This document shows positions 17,323 to 25,329 of a DNA stretch of 33,535 nt, piece after piece. This DNA comes from Dehalococcoidia bacterium (GTDB taxonomy: Bacteria > Chloroflexota > Dehalococcoidia > Lucifugimonadales > Lucifugimonadaceae): the NCBI GenBank assembly GCA_022819585.1, contig JAJEGY010000003.1, forward strand, positions 1 to 33,535, read 5' to 3'. The notes under the pieces were generated by a model, which searched no databases, had not been told where the DNA came from, and saw only the letters and a program-made list of their open reading frames with translations. The translations under genes and the position numbers were made by a program. Every line of letters begins with the position of its first letter. The stretch's first letter is position 1.

Positions 17323-17350
17323 AGGGCAACTGGGGCGGAAGGGTGGCCGG

Positions 17351-17394
17351 GTTTCCCCCGCTCGCGGGGGAAATGTCCGAAGGACAAAGGGGGC
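17351..17394. repeat. 44-bp double-hairpin repeat, copy 1
   Basis: Two hairpins in tandem: TTTCCCCCGC/GCGGGGGAAA with a 2-nt loop, then TGTCC-GAA-GGACA, ending AAAGGGGGC. The copy at 25277 differs at one of 44 positions, and that change keeps pairing as a G-T wobble in the first stem. It lies in the 472-nt gap (17054-17525) between the phosphodiesterase and glycosylase genes, which otherwise holds only the other repeats listed here. Confidence 0.8.
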
Positions 17395-17525
17395 CCGCTA
17401 CGCAAACACATTAGACATCGCATCTAAACACAATTCTGCAAAGGTCCCATTGAATGGAAGAGGGGTAGGATGAGGGCACCCTTGCTATCCTGTACCGCAC
17501 CCAACCCCAACACCACAGCAAGAAG

Positions 17526-18089
17526 ATGCAAGAACCCTTAAACCGCTGCGAGTGGGCTGGCGACGATCCCCTGATGCAGAGCTACCACGACGAGGAGTGG
17601 GGCGTTCCTCTGCACGATGACCGCGCCCTTTTCGAACTCCTCATTCTCGAAGGCGCGCAGGCCGGACTCTCTTGGCGCACCGTCCTCCACCGCCGCGAGG
17701 GCTACCGCGCAGCGTTCGACGGCTTCGACATCTCCACCGTGGCAGCCTACGACGATACCGACCAGACACGGCTACGCGCCGACGCTCGAATCATCCGCAA
17801 CCGCGCCAAAATCAACGCCGCCATCGCCAATGCCCGTGCCACGCTCAAGATTCAGGCCGAACACGGTTCACTTGACACCTTCATATGGAGCTTCGTCGGA
17901 GGCCAACCGCGCCGAAACGCCTTCCGCACCCTCGCCGACATCCCTGCCCAGACGGACGAATCCCGCGCCATGAGCAAAGCACTTCGCAGTAACGGCTTCG
18001 GATTCGTAGGACCCACCATCTGCTACGCCTTCATGCAATCCGCCGGCCTAGTAAACGACCACATCACAACCTGTTTCCGCTACCGCTGA
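17526..18089 (+). CDS. tag: DNA-3-methyladenine glycosylase I
   Basis: The 187-residue protein matches E. coli TAG in length and motifs. It removes 3-methyladenine from alkylated DNA in base excision repair. The zinc-snap residues are all present: C8 and H21 at the N-terminus (RCEWAGDD, SYHDEEWGVP) and H179 and C183 at the C-terminus (NDHITTCF), with the same spacing as C4/H17/H175/C179 of E. coli. The helix ELLILEGAQAGLSWRTVL carries the glutamate that contacts the base. The ATG follows GCAAGAAG, a weak ribosome site. It is convergent with the ABC-F gene (7 nt gap). Confidence 0.96.
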   Translation: MQEPLNRCEWAGDDPLMQSYHDEEWGVPLHDDRALFELLILEGAQAGLSWRTVLHRREGYRAAFDGFDISTVAAYDDTDQTRLRADARIIRNRAKINAAIANARATLKIQAEHGSLDTFIWSFVGGQPRRNAFRTLADIPAQTDESRAMSKALRSNGFGFVGPTICYAFMQSAGLVNDHITTCFRYR

Positions 18090-18096
18090 CAGGGGC

Positions 18097-20073
18097 TTAG
18101 GCGATTCGCCCCAACTCCCCCTCCACCTTCTCCGCCTCCAACGACAACCTCTCCCACTCCTCCCAAAGCCCTTCTACTTCCGACTTCAACGCCCCATACT
18201 CCTTCCCCAGATCCGCAACCCGATCCGGCTCGTCATACAGATCAGGACTCCCAAACATCGCCTCCAACTCCGCTATCCGAGCCTCGCGCTGACTCAGAGA
18301 GGCGGTTAGCTCTTCGATCCGTTCAGCGAGTCTGCGTGCCTCCTTGTTGAGCGCGCGACGTTGCAGCTCCGCCACGTCGATGCGGCGACGACCTCGGCCA
18401 TTGGATCGGGGTTGTTTGGCGGCGGCAGAGGCACCGTTTTCGGGAATCGCATCCGAGCGTTTCTGCTCTTCCTCTAACTCTTTGCGATACAGATAGCCGT
18501 CATAGTCACCCGGATAGACCGTCGGAACCCCACCATCAATCTCGATGATCTTGTTCGCAGCCTGCCTTATCAGTGTCCGGTCATGCGTGATGAAGCAGAT
18601 CGTGCCTTTGTAATCCCCCAGCGCATCTGCCAAAATCTCCCTCGACGCAATATCCAAATGGTTCGTCGGCTCATCCATGAACAGCAGATTGCTAGGCTGC
18701 AAAAGCAACTTCGCCAAAGCCACCCGAGCCTTCTCACCACCAGACAAAACAGAAATCTGCTTATCCACATCATCCCCGCTGAACAAGAACCCGCCCAACG
18801 TGTTCCGCAGATTCTGATCCGATTCCATCGGTGCCGCCTGCCGCAACTCCCCAATCAGGGTGTTGCCCGGGTTCAGCAGCTCAAGCACATGCTGTGCGTA
18901 ATACGTCGTGATCACGTTATGCCCAGTCTTTCGAGAACCCCCATCAAAAGGCAGCACACCCGCCAGTATCTTCAACAATGTCGTCTTACCCGCACCATTC
19001 GGACCCACCAACGCAACGCGGTCGCCTCGATAGAGCATGAGGTCCAATCCCTCATACACCACGTTATCCCCATACGCCTTGCTCACATTCCTGAGCGTGA
19101 TCGCCTCATTGCCGCCACGCGGCGGTTCCGGGAAGGAATACCTGACCTTCTTCGTCGCCCTAGGCAGCGTGACGATCTCCATCTTCTCAAGCTGCTTCAA
19201 CCGACTCTGGACCTGACCAGCCTTCTTCGCCTTGTAGCGAAAACGCTCCACAAACCGCATCTGCTTTGCGATCTGACGCTCCTGCCTAGCCGCCGTCGCC
19301 TGTTTGATCTCTAACGCACGCTCACGAGCGACCAGATAGTCGTCATAGTCCCCCCGATGCACGATCACCTCATCCGGCTCAATCGCAACTACCCGGTTCG
19401 CCGTCTCGTTCAAAAACGCCCGGTCGTGCGAGGTCACGACTACGCCGCCCTGAAACCCAGACAGATACTTCTCAAACCACAAATTCGCCTCAAGGTCCAG
19501 ATGGTTGGTAGGCTCGTCGAGCAACAACAGATTCGGATTCCTAAACAACAGCCTCGCAAGCCCAGCACGCATCACCCACCCACCGCTGAACTCGCTCATC
19601 GGCCTCGCGAAATCTCTCTCCTTGAAACCCAGTCCCGCGAGAATCGCCTTAGCCTCATGCTCCCGAGCATCCCCTCCCGACTCTTCCAACTTCAGGTAAA
19701 GCGCGCTGATCCGGTCCAGCAACTCGCCTTGCCGCTCGGGATCATCCTCCGAAGCCAAAGCCCCTTCAGCAGCCGAGATCTCATCCGCCAGCGCGTTCGC
19801 CTCGACATCCGCGTCCAACACCTCCTGCAACAGAGGCTTATCCGAAAACGCATCAGGCTCCTGACGCAGATACCCGACAGTCACCCCGCGCTGCCTATCC
19901 ACACTCCCCACATCCGAATCGATCTCCCCCGACAAGATCTCCAACAGCGTCGTCTTCCCCGACCCATTCGCACCTATCAACGCAACCCGATCCCCAGCCT
20001 CGATCGTCAGAGTCAACCCGCTGAACAGGGTTCTCTCAGAGTAAGATTTGCCGACCTCGGATGCGAATAACAT
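18097..20073 (-). CDS. ABC-F family ATPase (EttA/Uup-like)
   Basis: The start at 20073 (MLFASEV) is chosen because GGTGG lies 5 nt upstream; an in-frame ATG ten codons earlier is less likely. The 658-residue protein holds two ABC domains without membrane segments. The first has Walker [10 protein letters not shown] (residues 34-42), [15 protein letters not shown] and [13 protein letters not shown] linker helix rich in basic residues ([17 protein letters not shown]) follows. The second has [24 protein letters not shown] and [14 protein letters not shown]-terminal coiled coil with many Glu/Arg heptads ends the protein. ABC-F proteins act on the ribosome; Uup-type members with such a tail also bind DNA. 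It is divergent from the CPBP gene. Confidence 0.93.
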   Translation of the reverse strand: MLFASEVGKSYSERTLFSGLTLTIEAGDRVALIGANGSGKTTLLEILSGEIDSDVGSVDRQRGVTVGYLRQEPDAFSDKPLLQEVLDADVEANALADEISAAEGALASEDDPERQGELLDRISALYLKLEESGGDAREHEAKAILAGLGFKERDFARPMSEFSGGWVMRAGLARLLFRNPNLLLLDEPTNHLDLEANLWFEKYLSGFQGGVVVTSHDRAFLNETANRVVAIEPDEVIVHRGDYDDYLVARERALEIKQATAARQERQIAKQMRFVERFRYKAKKAGQVQSRLKQLEKMEIVTLPRATKKVRYSFPEPPRGGNEAITLRNVSKAYGDNVVYEGLDLMLYRGDRVALVGPNGAGKTTLLKILAGVLPFDGGSRKTGHNVITTYYAQHVLELLNPGNTLIGELRQAAPMESDQNLRNTLGGFLFSGDDVDKQISVLSGGEKARVALAKLLLQPSNLLFMDEPTNHLDIASREILADALGDYKGTICFITHDRTLIRQAANKIIEIDGGVPTVYPGDYDGYLYRKELEEEQKRSDAIPENGASAAAKQPRSNGRGRRRIDVAELQRRALNKEARRLAERIEELTASLSQREARIAELEAMFGSPDLYDEPDRVADLGKEYGALKSEVEGLWEEWERLSLEAEKVEGELGRIA

Positions 20074-20185
20074 AACGACCACCCATCCTTCCATCGTACC
20101 CAACGCCCGATTGCGACACGTTGTGTACTACGGATTCAACAAGCTCATCCACATATTGAACAGAGCTTAAGTATCGGATACGGAC

Positions 20186-21052
20186 TTGAAAGGCATCGCC
20201 TCATACCTTCTAATCTCCTTCGGACTAGCTTGGATCCTCTGGGAAATAGCGATCGAGATCGGCCCATCAGCCCGCGATCCCCTGTTCCAACTTGCCATCC
20301 TGCCCGGAGCGATGGCACCGGCCGTCGCGGCAGTGATCGTGCGAAAGTGGATCACACGCGAAGGCTTTGCAGACGCGGGTCTGCGGCTGAATCTGCGCCA
20401 ATGGCGATACTATCTCGCCGGATGGTTACTGCCAGTCGTGGTTGTCTCAGTTATCGTGGCCTTGGCGATCGGATTGGGCATCAGCGACCCCGATTTCTCC
20501 CTGCGACGAGGCATTTGGCAACTCGGTCCGCCGGGAACCGTGGCACCCCCTCTCCCCTCTGGAATCTTCGCCCTAGTCGCGTTTCAGTCCATCATTGCCG
20601 CGCTGGTCGCAACCCCCATTCTCTTCGGTGAAGAGTTCGGATGGCGCGGCTATCTTCAACTACGACTTCTCCGCGACCGACCTCTGCTCGCAGCAATCGC
20701 GACCGGCATCATATGGTCGCTTTGGCACCTCCCCATAAACCTGCGCGGATACAACTTCCCCGACAACCCGGTCCTAGGCATGGCGATCTTCACCATAAGC
20801 GCGATCCTCCTCTCCATCATCTTCGGCTGGCTCCGGCTGAAAACCGGGAGCATCTGGTCCGCCAGCCTCGGACATTCCGCCACTAATACGATTGGCGCGA
20901 GCTTGACGTTGTTGCTCTTTGTGGGTGGCGGGAACTGGGTCTTCGTGAATTACGTCGGCATCCTTGGATGGATCCCCCTAGGCATCCTATGCGCGTGGAT
21001 CATCCTGACCGGCCAACTAAAACCCCACGATCAAACTCAATCAGTAACGTAA
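20186..21052 (+). CDS. CPBP-family intramembrane metalloprotease
   Basis: The 288-residue protein has eight or so hydrophobic segments. It carries the CPBP (CAAX protease/bacteriocin-processing, Abi) motifs: FGEEFGWRGYLQ at about residues 150-161 (EExxxR) and IIWSLWHLPINL near 178-189 (FxxxH-like). A third motif with HSATNTIG lies near 230-240. Such enzymes may process prenylated or bacteriocin-like peptides, or be inactive scaffolds; the target is unknown. The start is a TTG with no clear Shine-Dalgarno. TTGAAC lies about 25 nt upstream as a possible -35. The 3' end overlaps the convergent VOC gene by 16 nt. Confidence 0.9.
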   Translation: MKGIASYLLISFGLAWILWEIAIEIGPSARDPLFQLAILPGAMAPAVAAVIVRKWITREGFADAGLRLNLRQWRYYLAGWLLPVVVVSVIVALAIGLGISDPDFSLRRGIWQLGPPGTVAPPLPSGIFALVAFQSIIAALVATPILFGEEFGWRGYLQLRLLRDRPLLAAIATGIIWSLWHLPINLRGYNFPDNPVLGMAIFTISAILLSIIFGWLRLKTGSIWSASLGHSATNTIGASLTLLLFVGGGNWVFVNYVGILGWIPLGILCAWIILTGQLKPHDQTQSVT

Positions 21053-21414
21053 GTGTGCGTAATCACCTCCCAAACATGCCCATTCTCACACTCAAAGTAA
21101 AACCCACGCCCCCCGTGCAAGTGATTGATCTCCCCATCCGACCGCGACCTAGGCCCACTCCCAAACGCCACACCCTCATTCTTGACCCGCTGTAAAACCG
21201 CATCAAACTCCTCATCCGAAGCCAGAAACGCATAGTGATTCGACTGAGGACTATCCGAATCGTCAAAATCCAGCGTCAGAACATCATTCACCTTCACCGG
21301 CGCAAAGTGTCCCCAAGTCCCCTTGTACTCCAACCCGAAAATCCGAGCAATGAACTTCGCCGACTTCACCTTGTCATACGCCGGCACAATCGTGTGATCC
21401 AACTGCAAAGCCAT
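21037..21414 (-). CDS. VOC-family (glyoxalase-fold) protein
   Basis: The start at 21414 (MALQLDHTIVPAYDK) is clear, because AGGAGG lies 6 nt upstream; the open frame extends 30 further codons. The 125-residue single-domain protein has VOC metal-site positions: H near the N-terminus (LDHTIVP), an E/D around TLDFDDSD, H in GEINHLHGGRGFYFE, and E in HVWEVITHTY. Substrate unknown. It follows the sterol methyltransferase-like gene by 10 nt on the same strand, so the two are probably co-transcribed. Its end overlaps the convergent CPBP gene by 16 nt. Confidence 0.88.
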   Translation of the reverse strand: MALQLDHTIVPAYDKVKSAKFIARIFGLEYKGTWGHFAPVKVNDVLTLDFDDSDSPQSNHYAFLASDEEFDAVLQRVKNEGVAFGSGPRSRSDGEINHLHGGRGFYFECENGHVWEVITHTYVTD

Positions 21415-21424
21415 AGTAATCCTC

Positions 21425-22450
21425 CTATTCAGGCTTCCGTGCATGGATGAAGTACATCGGCGAAAAGATACCAAGCCGCCCCGCTTCGACCATAGCGTCC
21501 GCACACAGATTCAACGTGTCAGCCACCCGAGCCGATCCCTGCGGCGCAATCCGAAGCATCTCCATCGCTCTCAAAGATTGATGCGTAATTGCCCGTCCGA
21601 TCCTCGAACTGCGGAAACTCGCTATAGAGACGCCAGAACCAACAAGCGGCTGATACCAAGGTATCGATGGGCCATCTTGCTCCGCCAGGTCCCGGTTCTC
21701 CAGAATCTCGAACCCTACGGTTCTAAGAGCATCATCCACGGTCGCTATGAAATCGATATCGAGCAGCCCGCCTCCCAACTCGATGTCGTACTTGATCCTC
21801 AGATGGTCGGGATTCGACGCGTCGAACCGGTCTGTCAAGATGTACTCATAGATGCCGAGATAGCCGGCCGGCTTCAACAGACGATACGCCTCCCCATAGA
21901 TGCTCACCTTGTCCGGCGCACAGCACGTCGCCTCGATGCCGTAAACCGCGTCAAACGACTCGTCAGGCGCATCCACATCTAAGAAATCGCACTCCAAGAA
22001 CTCCACCTGATCCATCAACCCTGCCTCTTCCGTCAACTGCCTCGCACGATCAAGCTGATGCCCATTGATGTTCACACCCACGACCTTCGCCCCCGAGAAC
22101 CGAGCGATCTCCAGCAATGGACCGCCAATACCGCAGCCGAGGTCCGCCACCACCATTCCGGGCTTCAGCATTAATTTCTCCGCCAAAAAATGCTCATGCC
22201 GAGTAAGCGACGCCTTGAAACTCTCACCAGGTACACGCGGCGCGAAGTGAAACGACCTCCCCCAGCCGTATTCATAAAAATCCGTGACCAAGTCGTAGTA
22301 GATATCCGTGAACCTCTTATAACCGCGCTTTTCCTCCGCCAATCCACCGCTCTGCGAATTCTTATAGCGACGTTCGTACTCACCAACCACCGGAGCGACA
22401 CCCGAACCAGTCAGATTCTCTTTCAGGCTTCTTGAGACCTTCAATGCCAT
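21425..22450 (-). CDS. Sterol C-24 methyltransferase-like protein (SMT/ERG6 family)
   Basis: The 341-residue protein carries the ordered motif set of sterol 24-C-methyltransferases, which add a methyl from S-adenosylmethionine to the sterol side chain. It shows FYEYGWGRSFHF (residues 58-69, the sterol-binding region), GESFKASLTRHEHFLA (75-90), the SAM site ADLGCGIGGP (102-111), GIEATCCAP (171-179), YEYILTDRFDASNPDHLRI (201-219) with IELGGGL, and IPWYQPL (263-269). Yeast ERG6, from memory, has the same blocks in the same order. The length is slightly under ERG6. There are no membrane spans. A TTGAAG-17-TATAGC promoter lies 75 nt upstream. The VOC gene follows in the operon. No other SMT or cyclase is in the window. 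A tocopherol or other small-molecule methyltransferase is less likely given the YEYGWG and IEATCCAP blocks. Confidence 0.85.
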   Translation of the reverse strand: MALKVSRSLKENLTGSGVAPVVGEYERRYKNSQSGGLAEEKRGYKRFTDIYYDLVTDFYEYGWGRSFHFAPRVPGESFKASLTRHEHFLAEKLMLKPGMVVADLGCGIGGPLLEIARFSGAKVVGVNINGHQLDRARQLTEEAGLMDQVEFLECDFLDVDAPDESFDAVYGIEATCCAPDKVSIYGEAYRLLKPAGYLGIYEYILTDRFDASNPDHLRIKYDIELGGGLLDIDFIATVDDALRTVGFEILENRDLAEQDGPSIPWYQPLVGSGVSIASFRSSRIGRAITHQSLRAMEMLRIAPQGSARVADTLNLCADAMVEAGRLGIFSPMYFIHARKPE

Positions 22451-22524
22451 CGAACTTCCCCAGTGCGCAGTTTAGCACTCTCAGACGTTGCATCTACTTG
22501 ATCGACCAGTCACTCACATGTTTG

Positions 22525-22553
22525 GCTATATGCCTTACGAATTACGTCTTCAA
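22525..22553 (-). promoter_or_regulatory. Candidate promoter of the sterol methyltransferase-like gene
   Basis: On the minus strand TTGAAG (22553-22548) and TATAGC (22530-22525) are separated by exactly 17 nt, close to the sigma-70 consensus. The box is 75 nt before the ATG at 22450, which is preceded by GGGGAAG. On the opposite strand TAATAT at 22584-22589 may be the -10 of the divergent homocysteine methyltransferase gene, without a good -35. Confidence 0.45.
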
Positions 22554-22649
22554 ATACTGCCCGTTGTTACGATTCGCGCCGCATAATATGTGGCATCTAA
22601 CGCAAACAGCAACTGAGCCCCGTCACAGAACGAGGAGGAGGTTCGGGTA

Positions 22650-23702
22650 ATGGCCAACTACGAGCAACTCAAGCACCGCATCGACAACGGTGAAGTGATC
22701 GTTCTAGACGGTGCCATCGGAACTGAGCTCCAGTCCATGGGCGTGCCCATGCACCCCGCCGCATGGTGCGGCCCCGGCAACTACACGCACCCGTCTACTG
22801 TGCGGCAGATGCACGAGCGATACATCCGAGCAGGCGCCGATGTCATCACAACCAACACCTTCAACACCATTCGTCCCGCGCTCGAGGCTTCGGGCTACCC
22901 GGATCTGGTTAGGGAGATCAACGTCCGCGCCGTCGATGCCGCGCGCGAAGCTCGAGACCGAGTGGACGTTGACAGGCCCATCTATATCGGGGGCTCCATC
23001 TCCTGCCGAATCCCCGTCCGAGACCAAAGGACTGGCACTCTTCTAGGCGGTACCGGCTTTGGTTACGGAGCCAGTCTCCCTGCAGAGGAGCTACGGGCCT
23101 ACGCCGATGAGCAGGCTGACATCCTCGCCGAGTCCGGCATCGACCTTTTCATCATGGAGAACATGTGGGCAGACAACGATTCCAGGATGATCGCCGCTGA
23201 AGCCGCAAAGGCTACAGGGCTACCTGTCTGGGTCGGTTTCACCGCATCCGTAACACCCGACAGTGAGACCGTCAGAATGAATTTCGGCGACGAACGCAGC
23301 GCTTACAGCAGCGGCATGGGAATGCCCCTGTGGACCTCGAGCTGGAGGCCCGTCGACTACGACATGACCCTCGCAGAAGGAGTTGCCGAGGTCGCATCGC
23401 TCAACCCCGACGCCATCAGCGTCTTCCACAGCCGGATATCTGAGACTACTGCTGCCCTCCAAGTTGTCCGCGACCAATGGTCCGGCACCATCGTCCTCTA
23501 TCCCGATGCTGGCAGAACCGACTACCTTGAGACCTGGCAGGACACCAGCATTACGAATGAAGAGACCGCAGAAGAGTTGACGCAGGAAGCCGCCAAATGG
23601 GTCGAAACCGGAGCCCAAGTCATAGGCACCTGCTGCGGGTTCGGCGCAAACTATACCAAAGCACTCAGCACTGCCTTGCCTGACCGCGTCAACAGCCGGT
23701 GA
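22650..23702 (+). CDS. Homocysteine S-methyltransferase-family protein, atypical metal site
   Basis: The 350-residue TIM-barrel protein opens VIVLDGAIGTELQSMGVPM and carries DVITTNTFNTIRPAL, hallmarks of the homocysteine-binding family. The C-terminal pair C328-C329 (VIGTCCGFG), two of the three zinc cysteines, is present. The first cysteine, normally in a GxNC segment, is replaced by AISVFHSRISE with H260 at the equivalent place. The methyl donor could be betaine, S-methylmethionine or something else. A strong GAGGAGG precedes the ATG. The GTG/TGA overlap with the following FAD gene and their shared direction mark an operon with two amine-type FAD oxidoreductases. Confidence 0.85.
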   Translation: MANYEQLKHRIDNGEVIVLDGAIGTELQSMGVPMHPAAWCGPGNYTHPSTVRQMHERYIRAGADVITTNTFNTIRPALEASGYPDLVREINVRAVDAAREARDRVDVDRPIYIGGSISCRIPVRDQRTGTLLGGTGFGYGASLPAEELRAYADEQADILAESGIDLFIMENMWADNDSRMIAAEAAKATGLPVWVGFTASVTPDSETVRMNFGDERSAYSSGMGMPLWTSSWRPVDYDMTLAEGVAEVASLNPDAISVFHSRISETTAALQVVRDQWSGTIVLYPDAGRTDYLETWQDTSITNEETAEELTQEAAKWVETGAQVIGTCCGFGANYTKALSTALPDRVNSR

Positions 23703-23719
23703 ATAGTCGAGGGACTCAC

Positions 23720-25252
23720 ATGGAATCCAGACCGCTCGTTGTAGTGGGTGCGGGGGTGTCGGGTACGGCAGCCGCTATCGAAGCGGCAAGGGCCGGTGTG
23801 CAGGTAACGCTCATCGATGAAAACCCGGTTCCAACCTCCCTCGCCAGACTGAACGTCCCCCAGTTCTTCGGCCAACGCTTCACCGACGCGCTGCGCGACA
23901 AGGCCGCGATGATGGACCGCATTGCTGCGGCAAACGGAGCTTTACGCGAAGCTGAAGAAGCCGGCGTCGACATCCAACTCGGTGTGTGCGTCTGGGGCGC
24001 ATTCCGCAATTCCGAGAACAGCAGGATCCTCGACGGCCCACAAATCGGACTGGCAGACCACGAGCGGTCTTCGATGATGAAGTACGACCGCCTCATCGTA
24101 GCCACCGGATCACGCGATCTGTCCATCGGGTTCGCAGGCTGGAATCTAGCAGGCGCGATGGGAGCCAACGGCGCACACTCACTGATGAGTCGCCACCAGG
24201 CACTCTCCGCACAGCGCATCGTGATCTTAGGCTCAGGCAACCTCGGCCTCAGCACTGCAAAAATGGCACTCGACAACGGCATCGAAGTAGCCGCCATCCT
24301 GGACGTTACACCTTCCGTGCGCGGCGAGAAAACTCTTGCGGCGCACCTGCAATCCAAAGGCGTCGATATTTACACCTCCCACACCGTCAAGCAAGCAGTC
24401 GGCAGCAACGGCGACATCGAGTCGGTCGTGCTGGTCGAGACCGATGACAATTTTGAGCCTGTTGCCGGAACCGAAAAGGTGATGTCAGCCGATACCGTAT
24501 GCCTCGCCATCAGCCTCGTACCAAATATCGAGATTCTTAGCCTTCTCGACTGCGACCTCAACTTCAAGTCCCACCTTGGCGGCTACGTCCCGATCCACAA
24601 CGACTGGATGCGGACCAGCGTCGATACCGTATTCGTCGCAGGCGATGCCGCCGGTTTCCACGACGAAATGGTCCTGAACCGCGAAATAGCCCGCAATCAA
24701 GGACGCATCGCCGGAATCGCCGCAGCCGAATCACTAGGTGCAATCAACAAATCAGAGGCGAGATCCCTGATTTCCGAAATCGGCACCGGAGTCCCGGCCG
24801 TACAACCGACTGAGGCCCATACGATCTGGAAACAGTGGCTTAACTCCCTGGCCAACGCCGGTGGACAGGATGTCATCGCCTGCCAGTGCGAGGAAGTCAC
24901 GCGTTCCGAGATCATCGGCTTGAAACCTCCACGCTACCTTGAGTGGGGATCGGTACAGATGAGCCGTCGCACCCTGCAAACTCAACTCAAAGACAACCCG
25001 GCTAACCCGAACCAAGTCAAGCGCCTGACGAGAGCCGGTACCGGCATCTGCCAAGGAAGAAACTGCCGCGAACAGGTAGCGTTGCTACTCGCCGAAGAAT
25101 CAAATTCCGATATCGCCGATATCCCCTTGAGCACCTACCGCCCGCCTTTGCGCCCACTCCCGCTTAACATCATGTGGCCCGACGACGAATCCGAAGATGT
25201 GCGCAACGAGTGGCCCAAGTGGTTCAGCCCAAATAACAAAGTGCTGGGATAA
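23720..25252 (+). CDS. FAD/NAD(P)-binding oxidoreductase with BFD-type [2Fe-2S] domain (HcnB/SoxA-like)
   Basis: The start at 23720 (MESRPLVV) is chosen for GAGGG six nt upstream; a GTG at 23699 overlapping the previous stop is possible. The 510-residue protein has GAGVSGTAAAIEAARAG (residues 10-26) for FAD, a second dinucleotide fold ILGSGNLGLSTAKMAL near 175, and VFVAGDAAGFHDEM near 305. A C-terminal BFD-like domain carries four cysteines, CQCEEVTRSEI and GICQGRNC. This layout is typical of the A or B subunits of hydrogen-cyanide synthase, opine/octopine oxidase or sarcosine-oxidase-like enzymes, which pair with a DAO-type FAD subunit. The gene at 25330 is such a partner. Confidence 0.9.
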   Translation: MESRPLVVVGAGVSGTAAAIEAARAGVQVTLIDENPVPTSLARLNVPQFFGQRFTDALRDKAAMMDRIAAANGALREAEEAGVDIQLGVCVWGAFRNSENSRILDGPQIGLADHERSSMMKYDRLIVATGSRDLSIGFAGWNLAGAMGANGAHSLMSRHQALSAQRIVILGSGNLGLSTAKMALDNGIEVAAILDVTPSVRGEKTLAAHLQSKGVDIYTSHTVKQAVGSNGDIESVVLVETDDNFEPVAGTEKVMSADTVCLAISLVPNIEILSLLDCDLNFKSHLGGYVPIHNDWMRTSVDTVFVAGDAAGFHDEMVLNREIARNQGRIAGIAAAESLGAINKSEARSLISEIGTGVPAVQPTEAHTIWKQWLNSLANAGGQDVIACQCEEVTRSEIIGLKPPRYLEWGSVQMSRRTLQTQLKDNPANPNQVKRLTRAGTGICQGRNCREQVALLLAEESNSDIADIPLSTYRPPLRPLPLNIMWPDDESEDVRNEWPKWFSPNNKVLG

Positions 25253-25276
25253 CGGAAGGACTTCAACAACGTTATG

Positions 25277-25320
25277 GTTTCCCTCGCTCGCGGGGGAAAT
25301 GTCCGAAGGACAAAGGGGGC
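25277..25320. repeat. 44-bp double-hairpin repeat, copy 2
   Basis: Identical to the unit at 17351 except one base (T for C in the first stem, paired by wobble). It sits in the 77-nt gap between the two FAD oxidoreductase genes. Its last bases, AAAGGGGG, end 10 nt before the ATG at 25330 and are the only visible Shine-Dalgarno-like sequence for that gene. Confidence 0.8.
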
Positions 25321-25329
25321 CTCACGCCC

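Noticed and set aside
15102..17394. Possible CRISPR array from repeated palindromes
   Set aside because: The units are of different types, irregularly spaced and without equal-sized spacers; no cas gene is nearby.
18583..20070. Long plus-strand open frames (243 and 237 codons) rich in Arg, His, Leu and Pro
   Set aside because: They lie opposite the ABC-F gene, have no domains, and their composition is that of an antisense frame of a GC-rich gene.
20110..20165. TTCAA/TTGAA inverted repeat between the ABC-F and CPBP genes
   Set aside because: Only 5 bp arms with a long spacer; likely chance.
21425..22450. Gamma-tocopherol or cyclopropane synthase-type methyltransferase
   Set aside because: Those lack the YEYGWG and IEATCCAP blocks, which are both present here in SMT order.
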